Positions 18,088 to 27,265 of a DNA stretch of 64,000 nt are shown piece after piece; position 1 is the stretch's first letter; the number at the start of each line of letters is the position of its first letter. The notes below the pieces were generated by a model that made no database searches, had not been told where the DNA came from, and saw nothing but the letters and a program-made list of their open reading frames with translations. Made by a program: the position numbers and the translations under genes. Source of the stretch: Henriciella litoralis. GTDB taxonomy: Bacteria > Pseudomonadota > Alphaproteobacteria > Caulobacterales > Hyphomonadaceae. The stretch lies in assembly GCF_002088935.1 (NCBI RefSeq), contig NZ_NCSS01000006.1, forward strand, positions 186,001 to 250,000. The letters run 5' to 3'.

Positions 18088-18747
18088 ATGGGTTCCAATA
18101 TTCACTCTTCCACCCTCACAGACCCTGAAATCTGGGCGAATCTCGATGATCGCATGCGGACAGGCGATGAAGACCGCTGGTTGTCCTCGCGTTATGCGCC
18201 GCTGGCAGAAAGGCGCGCGCTGGTCGCGCTCTACGCTTTTTGCTGGGAATTGGCACGGGTTCGCCTTGTCGTCAGTGAGCCTGCGCTAGGCGCTATCCGG
18301 TTTCAATGGTGGCGCGATGCGCTTCAAGAAATAGGGGACGGTGAGACCCCGCGCGCGCATGATGTGGTCGGGGCGTTGGTCGATATGATCGCAGCTGAGG
18401 CCTATTCACTTTCATCATTGCTCGAAATCGTCGACGCCTATGAGGACAGCTTTGAAACAGGCGACCGGTCCGTTGAGCCGGAAACTCAGATCGCGCTGCT
18501 AGCGGCAGGGGTGTTTGGCAAGGATCATGGCTGGACGGAGGCGATCACCACGCTCGCGCCGCATGTGGCTGCCTTGCGCCGAGGCGAAACTGTGGGTCTT
18601 GGGCCGCAAGTGGAACGCGCGCCTACCGTCATTCGTCCAGCCATCGCGCATTTCCGCCTGAGACGCAGATATGCCGATAAGAAAATGTCCGGGCCGCTGG
18701 CGCGCCGCTTTTGCGTGATGAGGGCGATCAGCAGCGGCAAAGTCTAG
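18088..18747 (+). CDS. Squalene/phytoene synthase-like protein (NDUFAF6-type)
   Basis: A 219-aa protein of the SQS/PSY fold. It begins with a typical pattern (DEDRWLSSRYAPLAERRALVALYAFCWELARV) and has IRFQWWRDALQEI, but the aspartate-rich DxxxD motifs needed for prenyl-diphosphate chemistry are not evident, and the protein is shorter than true synthases (about 280-350 aa). This matches the alphaproteobacterial branch related to mitochondrial NDUFAF6, a complex I assembly factor, so I read it as probably non-catalytic in isoprenoid terms. It is divergent from sodB. The C-terminus is basic. Confidence 0.7.
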   Translation: MGSNIHSSTLTDPEIWANLDDRMRTGDEDRWLSSRYAPLAERRALVALYAFCWELARVRLVVSEPALGAIRFQWWRDALQEIGDGETPRAHDVVGALVDMIAAEAYSLSSLLEIVDAYEDSFETGDRSVEPETQIALLAAGVFGKDHGWTEAITTLAPHVAALRRGETVGLGPQVERAPTVIRPAIAHFRLRRRYADKKMSGPLARRFCVMRAISSGKV

Positions 18748-18862
18748 GGCGATTTCATCCTGAACGCGTGACATCGAAAACCGAAATGCTACAGCTTGGA
18801 GTTCGCTCTCCGCCTGCGGCCGTCTCCTTGTGTGCCGCAAAAGCTCGACAAGGACTTGCCCG

Positions 18863-21766
18863 ATGAAACTGACCACCATGACCGCGCTTGGCGCCATCTT
18901 CGCGCTTTCGGCCTTTCCGACCGTACTTTCAGGGGCTGCCCACGCGCAGGGTGAGGCGCCAAGGGTTGCGGAAAGTGCCGACGAGGCGTTTTCGCTCGAA
19001 TATGAGAAGTTCACGCTGGACAACGGCCTTGAGGTCATCCTCCAGGTCGACACGTCCGATCCGATCGTCGCGTTCTCGACCGTCGTCCATGTCGGATCAA
19101 ACCGCGAGAAGGAAGGCCGCACCGGCTTCGCCCACTTCTTTGAGCATATGGCGTTCAATGATTCCGAGAACGTCCCGCGCGGCTGGAACCGCAAAGCCAT
19201 TCCCGATTGGGGCGGTCAGCGCAATGGCGGCACATGGTCAGACGGCACCATCTATTATGAGGTCGTGCCAAAGGACGCCTTCGACAAAATCCTCTGGATC
19301 GACTCAGACCGTCTCGGCTACATGATCAACACGGTCACGCAGGAAGCGCTTGAACGTGAAAAGCAGGTCGTAAAGAATGAGAAGCGCCAGCGTGTCGACA
19401 ATGCGCCCTATGGCTACACGCAGGAAGTCATCCGCACAGCGCTCTACCCGGAAGGCCATCCCTATAGCTGGACCGTCATCGGCCAACTGCCTGATCTGCA
19501 AGCGGCCACACTCGATGATCTGAAGGAATTCTACACCGCCTATTACGGTGCCGGAAATGCGACGCTCGCCATCGTTGGTGACATCGATATCAAAGAGACA
19601 AAGGAGAAGGTTCAGCGCTGGTTCGGTGAGATCCGCCGCGGGCCAGATGTCGAAACCCCAACGCCGCAACCCGTCACGCTGGACGCTTCCAAATCTCTCT
19701 ATTTCGAAGACAATTTCGCCAAGCTGCCAGAGCTGCGGATCACCTTTCCGAGCGTTGAGGCGTACAACAAGGATGAGCAAGCCCTGGACGTCCTCGCGCG
19801 GCTGATCGCAGGCACAAAGAACTCACCGCTCTATCGCGAGATTGTCGAGACACAGCAGCTTGCGCCTGACGTCAGCGCTTACAATAACAGCATGGAGCTG
19901 GCTGGCGAGTTCGTCTTCCGGGTTCGCGCCAATGCCGGCACAGACCTTGATGACGTGAAAGCGGCGCTGGACGAGGCGCTCGCCGACTTTGAGGCCAATG
20001 GCGTCGATGAAACTGATCTGCAGCGCATCAAGGCCGAACAGGAAACCATTCTCTACAACAATCTCGCCACCGTGCTCGGCAAGGCCAACCAGATGGCGAG
20101 CGACAATGAGTTTGCTGGCGATCCGGCCTATTCGGTTCAGCAGGCTGAATTGCTGCGCGAGGTGACCGCAGAAGACGTGATGGCGGCCTATGAAACCTAC
20201 ATCAAGGACAAGCCCGCAATCCTCACCAGCTTCGTGCCGGAAGGCGAGATGGACCTTGCGCTCGACGGCTCCGAACAGGCGAGCGTCTGGATCGAGGAAG
20301 TTAAATCGGATGTCGCCAGCGAGGAAGTCAGCCAGGGCGAAGAAGCCGAATACGAGAAGACGCCAAGCCAGTATGACCGCTCCGAACCGGAATTTGGTGA
20401 GCTGCCTTTGGTTGAGATGCCAAGCGTCTGGGAAGCCGAGCTCGACCACGGCACGGTGCTCCTGGGTATCGAGAATGATGAGCTTCCACTGGTCTCCTTC
20501 GATATCGTGTTCGATACCGGCAGCTGGGGGGATGAACCAGGCCTGGAAGGCACCGCCAGTCTTCTTGCGGCGATGCTGAACGAAGGCACGGCGACGAAGA
20601 CAGCGGCTGAGCTGGAACAGGCCATCGGTCTGCTCGGCTCCGGAATCAGCGTGAGCGCCGACATTGACAGCATCACGATCAGTGCAACATCGCTGGCGCG
20701 AAACTTCGAGGCGACCGTGGCGCTGATTGAGGAAATGCTGACCGAGCCGCGTTGGGACGAGGCCTATTTCGAGCGTGAGAAGCAGGCGGCTCTGACCGAG
20801 ATCAAGGGCCGCGAGGCCGACCCGACCTATATCGGTGTGCTGGCCTTCCAGAAGCTGATCTATGGCGATTATCACCCGTCGGGCCGCTCCAGTATCGGGA
20901 CAACGGACAGCGTCTCGGCGATAGAGCTGGATGATGTGAAGTCCCGCTTCGACACCATGCTGGCGAGCGGTGTGACCATGCACATTGCAGGCGCGGTCGG
21001 CCAGCCGCGTGCCGGAGAAGCGCTCGGCGACATCGCAAGCATTCTGTCAGACTATGCCGGCTCATACCCGACCTACCAGATCCCCGAACAGGACAGGCAG
21101 GGGCAGGTTTATTTCATTGATGTACCGGGCTCCAAACAGAGCGTTCTGGTCGTCGGCAAGCTGACGCTCGCAACGACGGAGCGGGATTTCCTGAAGATCG
21201 GTTTTGCCAATGAAAAGCTTGGCGGCGGTATCAGCGGTGATCTGGCGCAAGTGCTGCGGATCGAGAAAGGCTACACCTATGGCGCCTATTCATCCATCTC
21301 CGACGGATATGTGGCCCAGCCGTTCCGGGCGCTGACCAGCGTGCGGGCTAACGCCACGGGCCCCTCGCTGGAAATCATCCGTGACATGCTGACAGCCTAT
21401 GGGCCGGAGTTTGATGACGCCGCCGTGGACATGACCCGCCAGAAACTCGTCAAGGAAAACACCCGCGCCTTTGAAAGCCTCGATGCCAAGCTCGGCACGC
21501 TGCATCAGATCAGCAAATACGGAAAATCGCCAAACTATGTCGAGGATGAGCAGCGCGCCCTGCTTGAGATGCCGCTGGAAGAATACAAACGCGTGATCGC
21601 TGAATATCTCGCCGAGCCGGACATGATCTGGGTCGTCGTTGGCGATGGCGAGACACAGCTTGAACCTGTGAAGGCCTTTGCGGGCGGTGAGGTTATCCAG
21701 CTCGACATCCATGGAGACCCGATTGACGCCGCCGAAGCCCCCGCAGAAGACGCGGCGGAGGAATAG
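18863..21766 (+). CDS. M16 family zinc metallopeptidase (two-domain pitrilysin-like)
   Basis: Exported 967-aa peptidase with a signal peptide ending AHA-Q (about residue 28). The first M16 half contains the inverted zinc motif HFFEH (in TGFAHFFEHMAFND) and the downstream ligand Glu in VVKNEKRQRVDN. The second half, from about residue 510, repeats the fold (LPLVSFDIVFDTGSWGDEPG) without the HxxEH motif, the usual inactive partner of a closed-chamber protease. An acidic stretch around residues 480-520 links the halves. It probably degrades short peptides in the periplasm. ATG 18863 has AAGGA upstream. A weak hairpin follows before the convergent efflux genes. Confidence 0.93.
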   Translation: MKLTTMTALGAIFALSAFPTVLSGAAHAQGEAPRVAESADEAFSLEYEKFTLDNGLEVILQVDTSDPIVAFSTVVHVGSNREKEGRTGFAHFFEHMAFNDSENVPRGWNRKAIPDWGGQRNGGTWSDGTIYYEVVPKDAFDKILWIDSDRLGYMINTVTQEALEREKQVVKNEKRQRVDNAPYGYTQEVIRTALYPEGHPYSWTVIGQLPDLQAATLDDLKEFYTAYYGAGNATLAIVGDIDIKETKEKVQRWFGEIRRGPDVETPTPQPVTLDASKSLYFEDNFAKLPELRITFPSVEAYNKDEQALDVLARLIAGTKNSPLYREIVETQQLAPDVSAYNNSMELAGEFVFRVRANAGTDLDDVKAALDEALADFEANGVDETDLQRIKAEQETILYNNLATVLGKANQMASDNEFAGDPAYSVQQAELLREVTAEDVMAAYETYIKDKPAILTSFVPEGEMDLALDGSEQASVWIEEVKSDVASEEVSQGEEAEYEKTPSQYDRSEPEFGELPLVEMPSVWEAELDHGTVLLGIENDELPLVSFDIVFDTGSWGDEPGLEGTASLLAAMLNEGTATKTAAELEQAIGLLGSGISVSADIDSITISATSLARNFEATVALIEEMLTEPRWDEAYFEREKQAALTEIKGREADPTYIGVLAFQKLIYGDYHPSGRSSIGTTDSVSAIELDDVKSRFDTMLASGVTMHIAGAVGQPRAGEALGDIASILSDYAGSYPTYQIPEQDRQGQVYFIDVPGSKQSVLVVGKLTLATTERDFLKIGFANEKLGGGISGDLAQVLRIEKGYTYGAYSSISDGYVAQPFRALTSVRANATGPSLEIIRDMLTAYGPEFDDAAVDMTRQKLVKENTRAFESLDAKLGTLHQISKYGKSPNYVEDEQRALLEMPLEEYKRVIAEYLAEPDMIWVVVGDGETQLEPVKAFAGGEVIQLDIHGDPIDAAEAPAEDAAEE

Positions 21767-21816
21767 CAAACCGTAAGTTCGTTGCCGACCGGTTATGCTG
21801 CCGGTAGAGCCGGTCG

Positions 21817-23472
21817 CTAGCGCTTTGGTGTCGCTTGAGCCGGCTGCAACTGAGGCTTCGGCATGAAGATCAGTAAGCAGAAGACGATGGCGAACCAGAT
21901 TGAAATCACGAAGAAACAGTCACGGAACGCGAACATGGTCGCTTCGGTACTGATCTGCCGTCCGACCTCTCCAAAGGCGGACTGAAAGGCAGGAAGCTGC
22001 GCCATGCCATTCATCTCCAGCTCACGCGCGATCAGCGTGTGGTCGTAAGCCAACTGCGGATTGCTCTCGTTTATGGCGGCGGCGAGATGCTCGCCATGAA
22101 AGATCAGGCGCCGCTGCAGCAAGATTGCGAGCAAATTGACGCCAAACGCGCCGCCAATCTGCATTAGAAACGAGACGCCACCGGTCGCTGACGCGAGCAG
22201 CGGCGGCGGAACAGCGCGGACCGCTGTCGTATTCGCTGGCGGCATACAGAAACTGATCCCGACCCGGCTAAGCACGATCCAAGACACAAGGATCCAGTAA
22301 GGCGTCAGCAAAGAAACATGAGACAGGAGCCACGCCGCCGAAGCGAAACTAAGTATGCCGAAGCCGAGCAGCCAGCGCGTATCCACCTTGTCCGTCAATC
22401 GCCCAGCCAGCGGAAACCCGATGACCATGGCGATTCCGCCCGGGATCATCATGACGCCTGCTTCTGTGGGTGAGTAGTGCTGTACGAGCTGTACGAAGAG
22501 CGGGACCATGTAGGTCGATCCGTAGATCGCAATCCCGGTCGCCGCGATGATCAGGCCCGCAGACCAGAATTGCCTGTACTTGAAGATTGCAGGATTAAGG
22601 GCAGGGAAGGGGTGTCGCCGCTCCCACAGGAAGAACAGCACGCCAGCGATCGCACCCACGGTGAACTTGATGAGGGTAATATCTGAGTCCCAGCCATCGC
22701 GGTTACCCCCTGCAAAGCCTGACAGGAGCGAGATCGACGTCATGCTGAGCAGCAGAAGACCCTGCCAATCGAGCGGACGCTTCTCTGCCTTTTGCGCGTG
22801 GTCGACAGACGGCATCAGGATGGGCGCGGCAACAAGCGCAAGCATTGCCAGGGGCACAGTGGCCACGAAGACCAGTCGCCAGCTCACAAGATCCACCGCA
22901 ATGCCGCCAAGAGCCGGGCCGAAAGCCGGGGCGAGGACAACGCCAATGGAGAATATACCGATGGCCGTGCCACGCTTGTGGTCCGGAAAGGTCTGGAAGA
23001 TCAGGAACATCGACATGGGCTGAAGCAGGCCCGCGGCCATTCCCTGCATCGCGCGTGAGACGATCAGCATCTCAAGTGAACCGCTCACGGCGCCAAGCAG
23101 CGATCCGGCCATGAAGACCAGCATACCGCAAACATATGTCGCGCGCGGCCCGTAATTGGCCAAGGCCCAGGCATTTGCCAGCATCGCGATCGTCGAGCCG
23201 GCCAGAAACGCCGTCGACATCCATTGCGCCTGATCCTGGCCAAGGCCGAACGCACCGATGATGGCGGGCAGGGCGACATTGATCGTGGTCGCGGCCAGCA
23301 AGGTCGACATTGAGCCGACGAGCATGCTGAACAGAAGCAACCAGCGATACGCTGAGCCAAACTGTGCAAACCGGTCGCGGATCGGCTGGTTCGCGGTTGC
23401 AGGAATATCATCAGGGAGTGGAAGCGGCGCCCTGAACGCTTTCGGTTTCGGCGTCGAGGACGCGCTACTCAC
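21817..23472 (-). CDS. emrB: DHA2-family MFS drug efflux transporter (EmrB-like)
   Basis: A 551-aa inner-membrane proton antiporter with about 14 predicted helices. After a cytoplasmic N-terminus, LLLFSMLVGSMSTLLAATTI is the first helix, followed by VALPAIIGAFGLGQDQAQWM typical of DHA2/EmrB proteins. The motif-C-like segment GIFSIGVVLAPAFGPALGG is present. Its start overlaps the end of the membrane-fusion gene by 4 bases, so the two are translationally coupled and probably form one tripartite pump with an outer-membrane channel encoded elsewhere. Substrates are presumably hydrophobic toxic compounds, by family. Confidence 0.92.
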   Translation of the reverse strand: MSSASSTPKPKAFRAPLPLPDDIPATANQPIRDRFAQFGSAYRWLLLFSMLVGSMSTLLAATTINVALPAIIGAFGLGQDQAQWMSTAFLAGSTIAMLANAWALANYGPRATYVCGMLVFMAGSLLGAVSGSLEMLIVSRAMQGMAAGLLQPMSMFLIFQTFPDHKRGTAIGIFSIGVVLAPAFGPALGGIAVDLVSWRLVFVATVPLAMLALVAAPILMPSVDHAQKAEKRPLDWQGLLLLSMTSISLLSGFAGGNRDGWDSDITLIKFTVGAIAGVLFFLWERRHPFPALNPAIFKYRQFWSAGLIIAATGIAIYGSTYMVPLFVQLVQHYSPTEAGVMMIPGGIAMVIGFPLAGRLTDKVDTRWLLGFGILSFASAAWLLSHVSLLTPYWILVSWIVLSRVGISFCMPPANTTAVRAVPPPLLASATGGVSFLMQIGGAFGVNLLAILLQRRLIFHGEHLAAAINESNPQLAYDHTLIARELEMNGMAQLPAFQSAFGEVGRQISTEATMFAFRDCFFVISIWFAIVFCLLIFMPKPQLQPAQATPKR

Positions 23473-24632
23473 CCCGCGCCGCCCTTATCTGATTTTTCGA
23501 TCCGCACCCGAACCATGGTGCCGGGGCGAAGCTCGACATCCGGCTGTTCGACATCGATGCGCACGGATATCCGCTGCGTGATCTTGGTGAACACGCCGTT
23601 CGCATTGGGGTTTGGCATCAGCGCAGCTTCGGCCAGCGTCGCATCATTGATCTTCGCAACCGTCCCTTTCAGCTCAAGATCTGGATAGCTATCGACACGG
23701 ACGATGACGGGCGCGCCCGGCTGGACGTTGCGGATGTTGGTTTCCTTGATGTTGGCAGAGACCCAGACGTCATCAGGATTGTGCAGCAGTGCCATCCGGA
23801 ATCCGCGCAAGGAGTGCTCGCCCACATCATAGAAGATCTCGTCAATGACACCGTCTGAGGGGCTCTTGATGAGATGCTGGTCGATCACGACTTTCTGCGC
23901 CTCGATCCGGGCTTCGGCCTGTTTCAGCGAGGCTCGCAGAATGGCCAGATCATGGTCGATCAGCTGGACTTCCTGACCTGAAATGCTGGCGGTGCGCTGC
24001 TCCGCCTGCGCGCGCTTCTCCTCAGCTTCCGCCCGGCGCAGAGACTGCTCAGCTGTGTCGAGAGCGTTCTGCGCCCGGTCAAGCGCCGCCTGAGAGACAA
24101 GCTCGCGCTCGAAAAGGTCCGAGGCGCGCTGATAATCGAGCTGTGCTGTCTCATAGTCCGATTGCGCCGATTGAACCGACGCCGCCGCAGATTGGGTGCC
24201 CGCATAACGCGCCGCAACCTCGCTTCCGCTGCGCGATGAGGTGAGGGTCGATTGCGTCTCGGCCCGCTCGATCTGCGCCCGCAGGCGATCAGCTTCGGCC
24301 TCATATTGCGCGAGCAGCAAAAGCGCCTCCCGATCATCGATCCGGAACAGCACATCGCCTTCAGACACCCTGTCACCCTCACCAACGGCCACTTCGGTGA
24401 TGCGACCGCTAATGTCGGTCGACACAGCAATCATGTCAGACGCGACCCGGGCATCGGAGGTCGACACATAAGCGGCCCGGTCGATGAGAAAGCGCGCCAC
24501 GAAGATGATCACCACAATGGCGAGGAGAACAAAGCCGATGGTGCGGACGCGCTTTATCGTCAGCTGCCGGGGCTTTCCGGGCCTTGTGTCTACAGAAACC
24601 TCTTCAGGATGTTGTCCTGCGTGTCCGTCCAT
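23469..24632 (-). CDS. emrA: HlyD/EmrA-family membrane fusion protein
   Basis: A 387-aa periplasmic adaptor anchored by one N-terminal helix (TIGFVLLAIVVIIFVARFLI). Then come a lipoyl-like half (ISGRITEVAVGEGDRVSEGD), a long coiled-coil hairpin rich in Ala, Glu, Gln and Arg (about residues 110-235), the second lipoyl half (IDQHLIKSPSDGVIDEIFYD) and a beta-barrel domain (DDVWVSANIKETNIRNVQPG). It couples the MFS transporter of the next gene to an outer-membrane channel. The upstream region carries a perfect palindrome that may be the operator of a local regulator. Start ATG 24632 has no strong ribosome site. Confidence 0.92.
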   Translation of the reverse strand: MDGHAGQHPEEVSVDTRPGKPRQLTIKRVRTIGFVLLAIVVIIFVARFLIDRAAYVSTSDARVASDMIAVSTDISGRITEVAVGEGDRVSEGDVLFRIDDREALLLLAQYEAEADRLRAQIERAETQSTLTSSRSGSEVAARYAGTQSAAASVQSAQSDYETAQLDYQRASDLFERELVSQAALDRAQNALDTAEQSLRRAEAEEKRAQAEQRTASISGQEVQLIDHDLAILRASLKQAEARIEAQKVVIDQHLIKSPSDGVIDEIFYDVGEHSLRGFRMALLHNPDDVWVSANIKETNIRNVQPGAPVIVRVDSYPDLELKGTVAKINDATLAEAALMPNPNANGVFTKITQRISVRIDVEQPDVELRPGTMVRVRIEKSDKGGAG

Positions 24633-24722
24633 ATCTTGCCAACGTTCTGCAGCAGGGCTTTCGAGGCCTTTTGGCCTTCTTTGTCCTGATGCCGTTTCCT
24701 CCGGGCTTTAAGATAAGCCCAG

Positions 24723-24740
24723 CTCGAACGATTGTTCGAG
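24723..24740. promoter_or_regulatory. Perfect inverted repeat upstream of emrAB (candidate operator)
   Basis: CTCGAACGATTGTTCGAG is an 18-base sequence with perfect 7-bp arms around GATT. It lies 91 bases upstream of the emrA start and 122 bases upstream of the divergent DUF983 gene, so it could control either. The core CGAAC-N4-GTTCG has the form of the Gram-positive SOS box; a TetR or MarR-type operator is equally possible. Confidence 0.5.
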
Positions 24741-24861
24741 TCCTGACGCAAAGGCAAGGCGCTATAAGGGCCCTTTGCGAGCCTGCGTCGCTGTCGCGCA
24801 TGGGCTTCCTGCCAGATCAGGCGCAGTCTCGCCGTTCGATACCTGAAAGCGCGATTTCGAT

Positions 24862-25257
24862 ATGAGCCCAGACTCCGAAGACAGCCCCAGCCTCGCAACA
24901 TCCATCGTGCGCGGCTTGCGGCTTCGTTGTCCGCGTTGCGGTGAAGGGCGTTTGTTGGCCGGTTATCTGAGGCCCGTGGAGCATTGCAGCTCATGCCAGC
25001 TGCCGATTGGCGAGATTCGCGCCGATGACGGCCCACCCTGGCTGACGCTCATCGTCACAGGCCATCTGCTCGCGCCATTTATGGTGCTCATTTTCATGAG
25101 TGATGCGCTGCCGCTATGGTTGGCGACAACGCTGATGTGCCTGCTGGCGGTCGGGATGTGCCTGGCGCTTCTGCCGCGCGCCAAAGGCCTCTTCATCGCG
25201 GCCATCTGGAAACTTGGCGCTGCCCCTCATAGCGAGGAAGACAGCGCCGCTGATTAG
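24862..25257 (+). CDS. DUF983 zinc-ribbon membrane protein
   Basis: A 131-aa protein with an N-terminal zinc ribbon (CPRCGEG and CSSC, about residues 20-52), the DGPPWLT segment typical of DUF983, and two predicted membrane helices (about 65-110). The function is unknown; in some alphaproteobacteria DUF983 genes lie near cytochrome oxidase genes. A second, divergent DUF983 gene is at 27266. Its stop codon overlaps that of the convergent nitroreductase gene. The gene faces emrA across a ~230-base intergenic region. Confidence 0.85.
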   Translation: MSPDSEDSPSLATSIVRGLRLRCPRCGEGRLLAGYLRPVEHCSSCQLPIGEIRADDGPPWLTLIVTGHLLAPFMVLIFMSDALPLWLATTLMCLLAVGMCLALLPRAKGLFIAAIWKLGAAPHSEEDSAAD

Positions 25258-25931
25258 TCGTCAAAGCCTCGGAATGTCGCTGCCTCAGCGACGGATTTAC
25301 GCGTCGAGACCACTGAATTGGCTGGGAAGTCGGGATCAGGCCAGCCCATGGCGACGCAGGTCTGGATCACTTGGTCATCAGCAATGCCCGCATGCTCACG
25401 CACAACAGGGCTCTGCATGATGCCCTGGGAGTTGATGACGCAGCCAAGTCCCTTGGACCAGGCTGTATTCACAAGACAATTCACGACGCCGCCGCAATCG
25501 AAAGGCGCGACATCGCTGCCCTGAATGGACTTGTCATAGGTGATGACGATGGAGACCGGCGCGTCGAACTGGCGAAAGCCGCGCAGCACCCAGTCCATCC
25601 GCGCCTCTTTGTCGTGGCGTTCAATGCCCATCACGGCAAAAAGCTGTTTGGCGATGCCGATCTGGCGCTCACGGTGCTCGCCGGCATAGTCCGGCCCGAG
25701 CCGAAACTCGCGGCTATGCGGGACGCCCGCCAGATTGCGCTCGACATTGCCTTCACGAATCTTGTCGAGCACTTTTCCGGCCACGACATAGAAATTCCAC
25801 GGCTGGGTATTCAGCGAGGTCGGCGCCCGCATCGCAATCTCGAGAATTTCCTCGATCAGTTCTTTCGGGACGGGCTTGTCGAGATAGCCTCTGATGCTTC
25901 GCCTGCTGCGCACAACCTCTTCATATTCCAT
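25254..25931 (-). CDS. Nitroreductase family protein
   Basis: FMN-dependent nitroreductase-fold enzyme (225 aa). The N-terminal FMN-binding signature SRRSIRGYLDKPVP is followed by APTSLNTQPWNFYVV; the C-terminal half has the family segments GCVINSQGIMQ and CVAMGWPDPDFPANSVVS. Such enzymes use NAD(P)H to reduce nitroaromatics, quinones or related acceptors. A similar enzyme is encoded at 29535. The stop overlaps that of the convergent DUF983 gene. The upstream region (25932-26062) is shared with the divergent secreted-protein gene. Confidence 0.9.
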   Translation of the reverse strand: MEYEEVVRSRRSIRGYLDKPVPKELIEEILEIAMRAPTSLNTQPWNFYVVAGKVLDKIREGNVERNLAGVPHSREFRLGPDYAGEHRERQIGIAKQLFAVMGIERHDKEARMDWVLRGFRQFDAPVSIVITYDKSIQGSDVAPFDCGGVVNCLVNTAWSKGLGCVINSQGIMQSPVVREHAGIADDQVIQTCVAMGWPDPDFPANSVVSTRKSVAEAATFRGFDD

Positions 25932-26014
25932 GCGTAATCTCCCTTTTTGTTTGTCCTGAAGTGTCTCGCCTGCTTCCGCAAGGTCCGGTCAAGTCACTTG
26001 TTCTTGAAGTGCAA

Positions 26015-26035
26015 TTCACGCTTTAATTGCGTGAA
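26015..26035. promoter_or_regulatory. Perfect inverted repeat before the secreted hypothetical gene
   Basis: TTCACGC and GCGTGAA pair perfectly around TTTAATT. The repeat ends 27 bases upstream of the ATG at 26063, in the promoter or leader region, so it may be an operator or a leader hairpin. There is no U-run, so it is unlikely to be a terminator. Confidence 0.45.
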
Positions 26036-26062
26036 ATATGTCGGAGCCTCGGAGACCGTCCA

Positions 26063-27205
26063 ATGTTGAATAAATTCTACGCAGCGCCCGTGATGTTGCT
26101 GGCCGCTGTTACCGGCTTCTCTGGTGCGAATGCCCAGGAGCAGACAGACCCTAATCTGTCACTGTTCAGGAACAGCTCCTATACGCTCGCGGTCGATGAT
26201 CAGTGTCAGGTGCTGGATTACGCTCAGCTTGAAGCGGCCGAATACATTCAGGCGCAGACCTACTATGCCATCAAGCAGCGATACGCCGCGGACGCCCTGG
26301 AGGCCGAAAAGGCCCGCGTCGCCGGGCTGGCCAGAGATGCATGGACAGGCTGCCTCGACCGCGCGGCCCACGCCGAAGAATGGGCGCCGGTCGATCAGAC
26401 ACGGCTATATGCCGATGCAATTGTCGCTGCGCCTGCCTTGATGCCCGAAACCATTGTGAGCTGTGGCACGGCGAAGGAAAGCTACAAGGTCAGGCGCTCG
26501 GAGATGATCGCCGCGCAGCAGGAGCGCGCTGCGGCCTATGTAGACTCCCCCGATAAGGCGAATTTCGAGGAGATCGCCTCAAACCTTGCAAGCGGCATCG
26601 CACCTAATTGCGAGCAGCTCGGCTATTCCGCCGACATGATCGGCGCGATGACGGCCCGTGACCGCCGCGAGACGAGCCGCAAGCATGAGGCGGGGCAGAC
26701 GACCAGTATAGGCGAATTCGGTCCGTGGACGTCGTTTCGCTATTTCTCATTTGAGTCGCAGGATGAAATGGAAGCGCTCGCCTATCGCGCGTCAGGCCCG
26801 CAGGCGAACAACATTGTTGGGCTCAATCTCGATGCGCCCGGCGTGCTCGGCAACAGTGGCAGGCTGTACGTGACGCGACATGGCGATTGGGTTGCGGCGC
26901 TAAATGGCCGCGCTGACAAGCTGGAAATCCGCGCTGATGGGATTGCGCCGGTCCAGTTTGCCCGCGTCTCTCAGCCCGGCACGGAAGACATTTCTGGCAA
27001 GACGCAATTCCAGCTATCAGACGCTCAAGTGCAAGCTCTGATGGACTTGAGCGACGACACGAATTTGACCTTCTTTCATCAGCCTGTCGGACAGGATGAA
27101 TGGGTGCAATTTGAGTCGGTTTACGACAGACCCGGGCATTTGCCACTTGGGCGTCTGAAAGAGGCTATCGCCTGGGCGAGCGCCCCGAAATCACCGGGGT
27201 TCTAA
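26063..27205 (+). CDS. Secreted protein of unknown function
   Basis: A 380-aa protein with a signal peptide ending ANA-Q (about residue 24). Residues about 25-200 look helical and charged, with scattered cysteines (DDQCQVLDYAQ, GCLDRAAHAEEW, VSCGTAKESY, NCEQLGY) that could pair in the periplasm. From about residue 220 a second, beta-rich domain begins (FGPWTSFRYFSFESQDEMEA) and runs to the C-terminus. I do not recognise either half. ATG 26063 with GGAG just upstream suits the signal peptide better than the open frame from 26027. A DUF983 gene follows about 60 bases later on the same strand. Confidence 0.78.
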   Translation: MLNKFYAAPVMLLAAVTGFSGANAQEQTDPNLSLFRNSSYTLAVDDQCQVLDYAQLEAAEYIQAQTYYAIKQRYAADALEAEKARVAGLARDAWTGCLDRAAHAEEWAPVDQTRLYADAIVAAPALMPETIVSCGTAKESYKVRRSEMIAAQQERAAAYVDSPDKANFEEIASNLASGIAPNCEQLGYSADMIGAMTARDRRETSRKHEAGQTTSIGEFGPWTSFRYFSFESQDEMEALAYRASGPQANNIVGLNLDAPGVLGNSGRLYVTRHGDWVAALNGRADKLEIRADGIAPVQFARVSQPGTEDISGKTQFQLSDAQVQALMDLSDDTNLTFFHQPVGQDEWVQFESVYDRPGHLPLGRLKEAIAWASAPKSPGF

Positions 27206-27265
27206 TCTGACGCCGTGCGCCCTTGTCGCATTCAAGCGGCCTCTCCGGATTATTACCTATGCTGG

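Noticed and set aside
18088..18747. SQS/PSY-like gene as a carotenoid or hopanoid synthase
   Set aside because: Short length and no visible Asp-rich motifs; no other isoprenoid genes nearby.
19823..20983. 386-codon minus-strand ORF opposite the M16 peptidase
   Set aside because: Shadow of a strongly supported gene.
21787..21815. Short inverted repeat GACCGG/CCGGTC between the M16 and emrB genes
   Set aside because: Only 6 bp with a 17-base loop and no T-run; too weak to call a terminator.
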